In this document: piece by piece, positions 17,285-23,408 of the stretch
How the letters are laid out: each line of letters opens with the position of its first letter
Numbering within the stretch: position 1 is the stretch's first letter
Source: a virus
Length of the DNA: 23,774 nt
Strand: one strand, 5' to 3'
IMG/VR virus record: IMGVR_UViG_3300026521_000337
Location: 1 to 23,774 of that record
The notes under the pieces: generated by a model
Told to the model about the DNA's origin: nothing
Database searches by the model: none
What the model saw: only the letters and a program-made list of their open reading frames with translations
Translations under genes and position numbers: made by a program

Positions 17285-17308
17285 TACAAGTGGGTAATCC
17301 CACTTGTA
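17285..17308 (-). terminator. Hairpin terminator after the rha gene
   Basis: Perfect 10-bp stem (TACAAGTGGG / CCCACTTGTA) with a TAAT loop, two bases beyond the Rha stop codon on the minus strand. It is among the most GC-rich hairpins in the window. No long U-run follows on the minus strand, while TTTTAT follows on the plus strand. It probably ends the immunity-side transcript before the head operon. Confidence 0.62.
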
Positions 17309-17310
17309 TT

Positions 17311-18003
17311 TTATGCTACCATAGTATTATTGCAACATTGTTTCATGCTGTTGTATTTTTGTTGTAGTTCAAAATATTTATCTTGATATTTGTTTCTTTC
17401 AGCTTTTAGATTGTCTATCATAGCTATAGCAAATTTTTGGAGTTCATCTCCACCAGTTCGTAAAGCTTCTACATACTGTACAAAATAATCTGCTCTTTTT
17501 TTAAAAAATAAATCTGTTCTATCTTCACATTTTAAGTTTTTTAATTCTTCGTTTGTAGCTTTAATAAGCATATCTACTTTATCATCAAAACTCATATGCT
17601 CTATCATTAAAGCTTTTTGTTTTTCTATTTGAGCTTTATATTTGTTTACTGTATTTTGCAGACCTCCTATTTTTCCATATAGGGCTTTTGTGTTTATATG
17701 CTCTTTCATACTATAAAACTCTTTTACCAATGCTTTTTTAAACTTTCTCACAACCTCACTATTTCTTAGATAAGTCATAAGTAAAGTTGCTTGTGGTTCA
17801 TTTAGGTAATATGTGATTTGTCCTCTACCAGCACCATTATTTAATTTCTCCGTTTCAAACGGAATAATACCAAACTCCTTAAAATCATTTTCATATTTTC
17901 TAATCAATTCATTTATATTTTTTTGGTTGTTGTTTGTATTTTCAGCTATTGTTCTATGTGATACTCTTAATTCTCCATCTCTTCTCACTACTAGATTTTT
18001 CAT
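17311..18003 (-). CDS. Rha family phage regulatory protein
   Basis: DNA-binding regulator found in temperate phages. The 230-residue product starts with the Rha domain: RVSHRTIAENTNNNQKNINE (HTH region, residues 13-32), then DFKEFGIIPFETE, GRGQITYYLNEPQATLLMTY and RNSEVVRKFKKALVKEFYSM (up to about residue 98). Residues 110-225 form a long coiled coil, probably for dimerisation. GGGAG lies about 9 bases before the ATG. The ATG overlaps the stop of the 38-residue upstream ORF in an ATGA, so the two are translationally coupled. Rha was first described as interfering with phage growth in hosts lacking IHF. Its role here is not shown by the sequence. It lies at the edge of the switch region. Confidence 0.88.
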   Translation of the reverse strand: MKNLVVRRDGELRVSHRTIAENTNNNQKNINELIRKYENDFKEFGIIPFETEKLNNGAGRGQITYYLNEPQATLLMTYLRNSEVVRKFKKALVKEFYSMKEHINTKALYGKIGGLQNTVNKYKAQIEKQKALMIEHMSFDDKVDMLIKATNEELKNLKCEDRTDLFFKKRADYFVQYVEALRTGGDELQKFAIAMIDNLKAERNKYQDKYFELQQKYNSMKQCCNNTMVA

Positions 18004-18116
18004 CTTATATACTCCCAGTTGTTGAATTTGTATGCTATCTTTGCTATAAGTGAGTATGACTCTACTTTTAGTACCTTTGTCTTGTTGCCACTTTTTGAAT
18101 ACACTTTTATACTCAT
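18000..18116 (-). CDS. 38-residue ORF coupled to rha
   Basis: Small unrecognised protein, MSIKVYSKSGNKTKVLKV..., probably a small beta-rich domain ending FNNWEYIR. AAAGGA lies 6 bases before the ATG. The stop TGA overlaps the rha start as ATGA, a classic sign of a real coupled gene. The frame is also open to an in-frame ATG at 18149, which would give 49 residues (MTFRYNKKGII in front). That start lies in an operator copy and has AAAGG 10 bases upstream. The basic charge and position next to a switch suggest a small DNA-binding or Rha-partner protein, but this is a guess. Confidence 0.68.
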   Translation of the reverse strand: MSIKVYSKSGNKTKVLKVESYSLIAKIAYKFNNWEYIR

Positions 18117-18141
18117 AATAATTCCTTTCTTGTTGTATCTA

Positions 18142-18259
18142 AAAGTCATAATTAAATGACCTTTAACAATGAAAGTATAAAATAGATGACCTTAAATATG
18201 ACTTAATCAGTCATTAATCTATGACCTTTTATTGTTTTTAAGCATTTATTTATGACTTT
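18142..18259. promoter_or_regulatory. Operator array: seven ATGACYTT-type sites between divergent operons
   Basis: Copies at 18142-18149 (minus), 18156-18163, 18186-18193, 18198-18205, 18209-18214 (minus, partial), 18221-18228 and 18252-18259. Two pairs form inverted repeats: AAAGTCAT-6-ATGACCTT (18142-18163) and the perfect 6-5-6 palindrome ATGACTTAATCAGTCAT (18198-18214). The array lies exactly between the rha-side and HTH-side -10 elements. It looks like the immunity operator region. The most likely binder is the HTH protein encoded at 18277. Confidence 0.75.
18174..18179 (-). promoter_or_regulatory. Candidate -10 for the sORF-rha operon
   Basis: TATACT on the minus strand. Operator copies lie directly upstream (18186-18214) and downstream (18142-18163), so bound repressor would block it. 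The predicted leader is about 50 bases and can fold into a hairpin from the operator pair at 18142-18163. Confidence 0.42.
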
Positions 18260-18264
18260 GTGTA

Positions 18265-18270
18265 TATAAT
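18265..18270 (+). promoter_or_regulatory. -10 element of an apparently leaderless HTH transcript
   Basis: A perfect TATAAT ends 6 bases before the ATG at 18277, so transcription should begin on or next to the start codon. No ribosome binding site is present. An operator copy lies 5 bases upstream of the -10. Lambda cI from PRM is also leaderless. Confidence 0.6.
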
Positions 18271-18276
18271 TTGTTT

Positions 18277-18471
18277 ATGAAAAATATAACATATAAAGAA
18301 ATAGCTCAAAATTTAGACAAAACAGAGGGTACTATAAAAAATTGGAAAAAAAATCATCCAGTATTATTAGAGTATGTAAAACTCGGTGCATTTTGTAAGA
18401 AGAATGACTTAGATATAGAGAAGATTAAAAAGCTAGTAGATATAAGAGATAGTATAAAAGAAAATGCTTAA
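18277..18471 (+). CDS. Small HTH protein, candidate phage repressor
   Basis: A 64-residue DNA-binding protein with a helix-turn-helix: ITYKEIAQNLDKTEGTIKNW, then KKNHPVLLEYVKLGAFCKKN. A C-terminal helix DIEKIKKLVDIRDSIK follows, likely for dimerisation. It has no separate ligand or cleavage domain, so it is shorter than cI or LexA-like repressors. The ATG at 18277 is preferred. A TTG at 18271 would overlap the -10 element. It is the first gene of the plus-strand cassette and stands next to the operator array, so it is the best candidate for its regulator. The next gene follows within 6 bases. A near copy of its C-terminal helix occurs at 19624. A related 57-residue protein (W-K-x-x-[HR]-P...EY) is encoded at 23398-23571. 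Confidence 0.75.
   Translation: MKNITYKEIAQNLDKTEGTIKNWKKNHPVLLEYVKLGAFCKKNDLDIEKIKKLVDIRDSIKENA
18412..18459 (+). repeat. Source copy of a duplicated 48-bp coding segment
   Basis: Encodes DIEKIKKLVDIRDSIK at the end of the HTH gene. It matches 19624-19671 at 43 of 48 bases, same strand, and the five differences do not change any amino acid. Confidence 0.85.
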
Positions 18472-18476
18472 GTGTG

Positions 18477-18899
18477 ATGATGAATGATATATATTTTCAA
18501 CGACTACAAAAACTACAAAAAGAGTTTAAAGGTATAAAGTCAAGATTAGGTTCAAATAGAAGCTTTAAGCCACATCAAAAAGCTGTATATGATTTTGTGA
18601 TGCAATCTAAAAAAGAGATAGAATTTAAAATAAATGACTACACAGTTGTTTTATTTAAAGGTAATGATGGTATAGGTTTTAAACATATACTTCTAAGGCA
18701 TTATTGTAGTGGCTGTGATGGTGAAATAACTGCAAGAGATATATTAAATATCGGTAATGTAATCAAAAATGATATTATCCTTGAAACTTATAATAATAGA
18801 ATAAAATTTATACAATATAAAAATGATAAAAAATATACAGTTATAGCAAAAAGAAAAGATGGTAATAAATTGGTTTTTAACTTTTTTTCAAGTGAATAA
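18477..18899 (+). CDS. PBECR-like predicted phage nuclease
   Basis: A 140-residue protein whose C-terminal two thirds resemble the phage-barnase-EndoU-ColicinE5/D-RelE group: GIGFKHILLRHY near residues 67-78 (the conserved His pair region), GEITARDILNIGNVI near 84-98, then the strands IKFIQYKNDKKYTVIAKR and KLVFNFFSS. The group is predicted to contain RNases. Residues 1-45 are a basic helical region. GTG 18474, ATG 18477 and ATG 18480 are all possible starts and none has a good ribosome binding site. Translation is likely coupled to the HTH gene, 5 bases upstream. A repressor-like HTH gene followed by a nuclease could be a toxin-antitoxin or exclusion pair. The family call is from pattern memory, not a search. 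Confidence 0.62.
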   Translation: MMNDIYFQRLQKLQKEFKGIKSRLGSNRSFKPHQKAVYDFVMQSKKEIEFKINDYTVVLFKGNDGIGFKHILLRHYCSGCDGEITARDILNIGNVIKNDIILETYNNRIKFIQYKNDKKYTVIAKRKDGNKLVFNFFSSE

Positions 18900-18905
18900 A
18901 AAAAA

Positions 18906-18971
18906 GATAGGACAAATAAAACAGTTATCTCTCTAACCTACCTTTTATAAAGGCTTATTTGCAATCCTATC
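18906..18971. other. Possible structured RNA or terminator with three-way-junction fold
   Basis: Starts 6 bases after the nuclease gene stop codon. Outer stem GATAGGA/TCCTATC (7 bp), then after a 3-base bulge CAAATAA/TTATTTG (7 bp). Inside are two small hairpins: GTTA-TCTCTC-TAAC (18924-18937) and CCTTT-TAT-AAAGG (18941-18953). It is 66 bases long. It lacks T-arm consensus and a proper anticodon loop, so it is not a tRNA. It lacks a U-run, so it is not a typical terminator. The rest of the gap to 19098 holds the next promoter and palindrome. Confidence 0.5.
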
Positions 18972-19020
18972 TACTTATGCCACAATTATACCAAACAAAT
19001 ATATAAAAGTCAATGAGATA

Positions 19021-19029
19021 TGATATAAT
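19021..19029 (+). promoter_or_regulatory. Extended -10 promoter (TGATATAAT) for the second HTH operon
   Basis: Perfect TGnTATAAT. Transcription would start near 19036, giving a leader of about 63 bases before the GTG at 19099. That leader contains a long palindrome. Confidence 0.62.
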
Positions 19030-19051
19030 TACTACATCAAATAAATGTTTA

Positions 19052-19076
19052 AGGCATCATTTTTAAAATGATACCT
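19052..19076 (+). promoter_or_regulatory. 25-base palindrome in the leader of the second HTH operon
   Basis: AGG, one mismatch, ATCATTTT-T-AAAATGAT, one mismatch, CCT. It lies about 16 bases downstream of the predicted transcription start and 22 bases before the GTG. It suits an operator for self-repression by the HTH protein or a leader hairpin. Confidence 0.5.
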
Positions 19077-19098
19077 ACTAAACAAGTAAGGATTTATC

Positions 19099-19320
19099 GT
19101 GAATAAAGCTGAATTTACAAAGATTTTAAAAGATATAAATTTAAGTAAAAAAGAGTTTGCAACTCTATCAAATATATCTTATAATACAGTAAATAATTGG
19201 AATGATGATAATAGACCTGTTCCACCTTGGGTAAAATCTTGGTTAGAGAATTATATAAAAGCAAAAAGCTATGAAGATGTAAAGGATAAGGTTTTTGAAA
19301 TTGAGGGTGTGGAGATATGA
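19099..19320 (+). CDS. Small HTH regulator (Cro/CI-like)
   Basis: A 73-residue DNA-binding protein. The helix-turn-helix is AEFTKILKDINLSKKEFATL followed by SNISYNTVNNWNDDNRPVPP (residues 4-43), similar to XRE-type domains with a W after the recognition helix. The C-terminus (WVKSWLENYIKAKSYEDVKD) is helical. It starts with GTG and has AAGGA about 6 bases upstream. Its stop overlaps the next start as ATGA, so it forms an operon with two small membrane proteins. It has its own promoter and a palindrome in the leader, consistent with autoregulation. Confidence 0.75.
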   Translation: MNKAEFTKILKDINLSKKEFATLSNISYNTVNNWNDDNRPVPPWVKSWLENYIKAKSYEDVKDKVFEIEGVEI

Positions 19321-19529
19321 AAAGATTTGTAAAAAAAAGACTCCAACTATTTAAACAAAGAGATATAAGAGGAGAGATACTTTCAAATATAGGGTTAGGT
19401 GTATTTGTAAATGCTCTTTTTTCTATAACTTTAAATCAAATATCTATTTTAGTTATACTTGATCTGTTTTTTGGTATAATACTCATAGTAGAAGGAACAA
19501 TCTTAAAGAAGGATACATTATGCAATTAA
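19317..19529 (+). CDS. Small membrane protein with two transmembrane segments
   Basis: A 70-residue protein, not recognised as a named family. Residues 1-18 are strongly basic (KRFVKKRLQLFKQRDIRG). Transmembrane segments are near 20-40 (ILSNIGLGVFVNALFSITL) and 43-62 (SILVILDLFFGIILIVEG). A short basic tail follows, so both ends are probably cytoplasmic. It is translationally coupled to the HTH gene (ATGA overlap). The next start lies 10 bases before its stop. It could be an exclusion or membrane-acting toxin component, but nothing in the sequence proves this. Confidence 0.68.
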   Translation: MKRFVKKRLQLFKQRDIRGEILSNIGLGVFVNALFSITLNQISILVILDLFFGIILIVEGTILKKDTLCN

Positions 19530-19621
19530 TCATCACTATAACAGCAGGACTTTTAGCTATTATCGGCTTTTACTGGGCTTTTGTAGAACAAAAAAAAGAA
19601 GAAACAAAGAGTCTTTTTTAA
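19520..19621 (+). CDS. 33-residue single-span membrane protein
   Basis: MQLIITITAGLLAIIGFYWA followed by FVEQKKEETKSLF: one hydrophobic helix (residues 2-22) and a charged tail. AAGGA lies 7 bases before the ATG, inside the end of the previous gene, so it looks genuinely translated. The tail contains a slippery A_AAA_AAA run in the correct register. A -1 slip there would read into the duplicated HTH tail and extend the protein to about 54 residues (ending ...DSIKGSN). Confidence 0.6.
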   Translation: MQLIITITAGLLAIIGFYWAFVEQKKEETKSLF

Positions 19622-19623
19622 GA

Positions 19624-19683
19624 GATATAGAAAAGATTAAAAAGTTGGTGGATATAAGAGATAGTATAAAGGGGAGTAATTAA
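19624..19683 (+). pseudogene. Duplicated C-terminal fragment of the HTH gene
   Basis: Encodes DIEKIKKLVDIRDSIKGSN and a stop. The first 48 bases match 18412-18459 at 43 positions and all five differences are synonymous. There is no HTH part in front, so it is either the remnant of a second HTH gene or the extension of the membrane protein by a -1 frameshift. It is in the -1 frame of that gene. Confidence 0.7.
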
Positions 19684-19702
19684 TTTATATAGTACAGTAC
19701 AA

Positions 19703-19909
19703 TTAGCCCTTGTTGTTAAAATATCTTCTTATAAGATAGCTTCTAATTAAGCTTATTAAAGTAAAGTATAGACCTATTAGCAAGTTATCACTAAAGCTTA
19801 CATTTATATCAAAAATAGGAAATACAATAAGCTGACTAAAAAGTGCTACAAAATATCCAATTAAGACATTTGTAGCACTTTCTATAAAACTTTGACGTTT
19901 AGTTTGCAT
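19703..19909 (-). CDS. DUF7220-like small phage membrane protein
   Basis: A 68-residue protein with two hydrophobic segments (about 14-32 and 41-58). The pattern RQSFIESATNVLIGYFVALF, then SQLIVFPIFDIN and RSYLIRRYFNN, matches a family widespread in phages and prophages: S-x2-E at the start, VFP-x-F in the middle, RSY-x2-RR-x-FN at the end. Function is unknown. It lies 2 bases downstream of the adenine methylase gene, probably in the same transcript. It converges on the plus-strand cassette with a 19-base gap. Confidence 0.75.
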   Translation of the reverse strand: MQTKRQSFIESATNVLIGYFVALFSQLIVFPIFDINVSFSDNLLIGLYFTLISLIRSYLIRRYFNNKG

Positions 19910-19911
19910 GA

Positions 19912-20718
19912 TTAAGTTAAACTGTCCTCTAAGATATAGTTAGCTGTAAAATGTTCTATTTTTTTCTTTTTTGTGTTGTGAGTTACAGCGATAGAATGTT
20001 CTTTTTGGTGGGTGTACCATTTGTTTTTGTCTATATATTCGCTTAATATTTCGCTGGGATATGAAGATAGTAGAAATTTACCTTTTATACTTTGTAGTTG
20101 TTCAAGTAAATTTTGAAAAGCATCTTCGGTATACCCTTTGTAATGCCCACACTCACTATTAAAATAAGGTGGGTCAATATAGAAAAAAGCATCTTCTTTA
20201 TCAAATCTTTTTATAATATCTAAAGCATCTCTACTCATAATGGTAGTCTTTTTAAGTCTATCTTTAAAGGTATCAAAATATGTTTTTTTATTAAAAATTT
20301 TAATTGGTTCTTTATCTGATTTGCTAAATGCAAAACCTCCCAATATTTTAGTTGCAAAACTCATATTACATTGTACCCATACACTCCAGGCTACCTCCAA
20401 ATCACTATATTTAGTTGGATTTTTATAGATATTTTTTGCTTCCTTATATAGGGCTTCACTAGAAAATGTATCATCTATCATATTGGCAAGATTATCAAAG
20501 TCATATTTTAAGACTTCATAAAAAGTGATTAGATTATCGTTTAAGTCGTTTATTACTTCCGCTTCGCTCGGCTCTTTTGCAAAGAATATCGCTCCACCAC
20601 CAAAAAAAGGCTCAACATATAGCTTATGTTTTGGAATAAGTGGTAAAATAGTTTTAGCTAATCTTTGTTTCCCACCATAGTAACTTAAAGGTGGTTTCAT
20701 ATATATTTTTTTTGACAT
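19912..20718 (-). CDS. DNA N6-adenine methylase (D12 class, Dam-like)
   Basis: Transfers a methyl group from S-adenosylmethionine to adenine in DNA. The 268-residue product has the D12 hallmarks in alpha-class order: PPLSYYGGK (residues 9-17), motif I EPFFGGG (36-42), VINDLNDNL, and motif IV DPPY (182-185). Length is normal for the family (about 270). AGGA lies about 7 bases before the ATG. It sits between the large terminase and the DUF7220-like gene. A phage copy could protect its DNA from host restriction or mark packaging or regulatory sites. The target sequence cannot be read; GATC is typical of Dam relatives but not assured. Confidence 0.92.
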   Translation of the reverse strand: MSKKIYMKPPLSYYGGKQRLAKTILPLIPKHKLYVEPFFGGGAIFFAKEPSEAEVINDLNDNLITFYEVLKYDFDNLANMIDDTFSSEALYKEAKNIYKNPTKYSDLEVAWSVWVQCNMSFATKILGGFAFSKSDKEPIKIFNKKTYFDTFKDRLKKTTIMSRDALDIIKRFDKEDAFFYIDPPYFNSECGHYKGYTEDAFQNLLEQLQSIKGKFLLSSYPSEILSEYIDKNKWYTHQKEHSIAVTHNTKKKKIEHFTANYILEDSLT

Positions 20719-20817
20719 TTTTTATCCTATAGACTATATTTTTAATAAATTACTTTATTTAATAACTTGATAAAATATCTAAGAGTTTTTACACAGCTTT
20801 ACTTTTATATGTGAGTA

Positions 20818-22731
20818 TCAACTAAACAAAGATAACAATTTGCTCCCATCATCTTCTACAATTTTTGGTTTTTGTATATTTGCCACTAGGTCTGCTTCTG
20901 CTAGAGCTACAGACATAACACTACAATCCCAGTAATCATTTCTAACAGATGTGTTTATTTTTTCCCAACTCTTTTTAGTGGCTCTCTTACCTTTTGTAAC
21001 TTTATAAACAAGTTCTTCTGAGGTCATGTGCCTAATATAGCTATGCTTTGTAGTTTCTACACCACTTTCATCATCTATAATGTCTTGATTTATATAAAAT
21101 AATCTTCTAGTATAATCCTTGGTATTATCATTTACTTTATCTATGGTTCTTGTAATCATACTGTTTAGCTCGTTTTTTGCCATAATATTTGAAACAGACA
21201 TTATTTTAAACTCATAATCTTCTCCATCTAAGCTTTTTTTATATCTTTTCATTTTAAATAATATATTTCCAGCGATTTCTGCTACCCCCTCATAAGCCCA
21301 TATGATGTCTTGCTCCCCAGTTTCATTTAAAACTTCTATAACAAATTCATCTACTACGGTTGTTCTTTCTGATAATCCTCTCCTATCTATCAAACATCTA
21401 TCTATCTTATACTCTCTTCCACTTGAGTCTTTTAAATTTGTGTACAGTAGTGTTTTTATATCGTGTGTAGTTTCAATTCTGCCATGAGCTACTGTATTTC
21501 CAATAAAACCATACTGATATGCTGTTATTTGATAATAAAAGTGATCCTTTTGAGTATCTACTGTTAGATATAATTTAACTGTATCTGCTGGTACTTCCCA
21601 CTTTCTTAAACCGTTTCCTAGTAATAATATATCGTTTTTATCTCTACTTTTGTTATTTTCTTCATATATTTCATTAAAATAGTCTATATATACAATAGCT
21701 TTTTGCTCAAAATTATCTGCATTGATTAAAAGTTCTGCTATAGTGCTAAAATTTGTTGAGTACATAGCTAAGGCATTTGCTTTATATCCTACTGTAGTAT
21801 CTTTTTCACTACCCTCTACGACATTAAACCTACAGTTTCCATCTAATATCTGCTTATCTTTATCTGTTGAATAAATGTGGCTTTCACAATGAGGACATAT
21901 AAGATAAGGTTCTATAGATAAAGCTTTTTTTCTATAATCCATCAAATCAAACTCTTTACCTCCTAGTGTCTTTGAGTGTTCATCTTCTGAATAGTAGTAA
22001 AAATGCTTACTTGTAGGATAAAAGAACTCTTTACAATGAGGACATTGTATTTCCCATTCTTTTTTACATTTACTATCTTTATAAGCTTTTGCTATCTCAT
22101 CATTTTCTTCTTTTAATGTTGATACTAAAAAAACTTTTCTAAAAAACTTTTCATAAGCTTTTGTTCTACCAATAAGTTCTGTAACACTTCCAACTGGAAA
22201 GAGTGAAACTTCATCTAAAAAGAGATATTTTACTGTTCTACTTCTTCTCTCTTTTTCTCCAGTACCAGTAATAAAAAGTGTACCTCCAGCTACTCTTTTT
22301 CTAGTTGTTACACTCCGTTTTTTTTCAGTTTCTTTAAACTGTTCAAATTTTCTTTGTAAGCTTTTTATCCCTCTAAAAAATGGGTCAAACTTTCCTATGA
22401 TATAATCAGGTACACCGTTATCTGCTGGTATTGATAATTGCATATTTGTAGGGTCTGTATCTAAAGCTTTTGCTATTAAGCCAAACATAGCAGTAGTTTT
22501 ACCACATTGAGAACTAAACATAGCGGTAAACTTCCAAATGTGTGATTTATCAAAATCATTCATCATCTCTCTTAAATGTGGGGTGTATTTTAGCTGCATA
22601 TATCCAGTTATGGGAGAAACATCACTGTTTAAGTATATATTGTTTTCTACCCATACATCAGTAGGTGTAAATTCTTCCCACATAAAAGAGCTAGATAATC
22701 TTTTACCACCGATACGAACTAAATCTTTCAA
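20818..22731 (-). CDS. Terminase large subunit (GpA family)
   Basis: ATPase-nuclease motor that cuts the concatemer and pumps DNA into the prohead. The 637-residue product (lambda gpA is 641) has a Walker A-like SSQCGKTT (residues 73-80), Walker B YLFLDE (169-174) and a zinc ribbon with CPHC at 230-233 and 279-282, as is usual in GpA proteins. The nuclease part has LTVDTQKDHFYYQITAY near residue 397, RCLIDRRGLSERT and a C-terminal NDYWDCSVMSVALAEADLV. Its start overlaps the small subunit stop by 4 bases, so translation is coupled. Confidence 0.95.
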   Translation of the reverse strand: MKDLVRIGGKRLSSSFMWEEFTPTDVWVENNIYLNSDVSPITGYMQLKYTPHLREMMNDFDKSHIWKFTAMFSSQCGKTTAMFGLIAKALDTDPTNMQLSIPADNGVPDYIIGKFDPFFRGIKSLQRKFEQFKETEKKRSVTTRKRVAGGTLFITGTGEKERRSRTVKYLFLDEVSLFPVGSVTELIGRTKAYEKFFRKVFLVSTLKEENDEIAKAYKDSKCKKEWEIQCPHCKEFFYPTSKHFYYYSEDEHSKTLGGKEFDLMDYRKKALSIEPYLICPHCESHIYSTDKDKQILDGNCRFNVVEGSEKDTTVGYKANALAMYSTNFSTIAELLINADNFEQKAIVYIDYFNEIYEENNKSRDKNDILLLGNGLRKWEVPADTVKLYLTVDTQKDHFYYQITAYQYGFIGNTVAHGRIETTHDIKTLLYTNLKDSSGREYKIDRCLIDRRGLSERTTVVDEFVIEVLNETGEQDIIWAYEGVAEIAGNILFKMKRYKKSLDGEDYEFKIMSVSNIMAKNELNSMITRTIDKVNDNTKDYTRRLFYINQDIIDDESGVETTKHSYIRHMTSEELVYKVTKGKRATKKSWEKINTSVRNDYWDCSVMSVALAEADLVANIQKPKIVEDDGSKLLSLFS

Positions 22732-23408
22732 GATATTTTCTCTTTTATAAAGTCATATAATTTATCAAGTGCAAAAGATACATCTTCCTCATCGCCTACC
22801 TCTTTTTCAACTATTTTTCGCATATCATTTATTCTGTCTTTGTAATGGCGATCTAGCTCATCTTTGATTTCAAGATATGTCTTGTTTTCTAATAATACTG
22901 GTAATGCTTTCAAGTCATTTCTATAAAAGCTACTCATAGTTGCACCTAAGTCCGCCATAGCTTTGTCTATTTCATCTTTTCTAACCAACACTTTCTTTAA
23001 TTCTAATACACCTAGTTCTTCTTTTCGTGCTTGATGTTCAGTTTTTAGTGCATCGGCTCGTTTTTTTCTATAATCCCAATCGTGTTCTAGTTCTTCTTCT
23101 ACTGCAAGTTCATCTTTTTTTTGCTGTCGTTTTGACTTTGTAAGATCTATATTATTCACTATCCAATCAATTACACTATTTAATTCATATAATGCTAACT
23201 TGCTTGAACTATACTTGCTTCGTGGCATACCCACCTGCTCGTACTGTCTTATTCTACTCTCTGAAACAGACAAAGCTTTTACTAGTTGTTTTTTTGTAAA
23301 TAATGAAGTATTATCTACAACAATAACATCATCATAGCTAATATCTGCATCAGGATAGTCTTTTTTTATAACATTGAGTCTGTTATCATTTCTTAAACTA
23401 CGGAACAT
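22728..23408 (-). CDS. Terminase small subunit (Nu1-like)
   Basis: Recognises the packaging site and recruits the large subunit. The 226-residue product has a winged-helix-type HTH at about residues 36-62 (FTKKQLVKALSVSESRIRQY, then EQVGMPRS), and YELNSVIDWIV after it, as in Nu1. A long charged coiled coil (80-140) follows, and the C-terminal region would bind the large subunit. The start lies 11 bases inside the 57-residue HTH gene. The order small-large terminase directly before the other packaging genes supports the call. Confidence 0.87.
   Translation of the reverse strand: MFRSLRNDNRLNVIKKDYPDADISYDDVIVVDNTSLFTKKQLVKALSVSESRIRQYEQVGMPRSKYSSSKLALYELNSVIDWIVNNIDLTKSKRQQKKDELAVEEELEHDWDYRKKRADALKTEHQARKEELGVLELKKVLVRKDEIDKAMADLGATMSSFYRNDLKALPVLLENKTYLEIKDELDRHYKDRINDMRKIVEKEVGDEEDVSFALDKLYDFIKEKIS

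Noticed and set aside
18142-18259. CRISPR array in the repeated region
   Set aside because: The repeated units are about 8 bp, in both orientations and unevenly spaced, as in an operator array.
18906-18971. tRNA-like element with a 7-bp acceptor-like stem
   Set aside because: It is 66 bases, has no T-arm consensus, no 7-base anticodon loop and no CCA or suitable tail.
20733-20738. TATAGT as a -10 for the adenine methylase
   Set aside because: Transcription would begin inside the ribosome binding site. Co-transcription with terminase is more likely.
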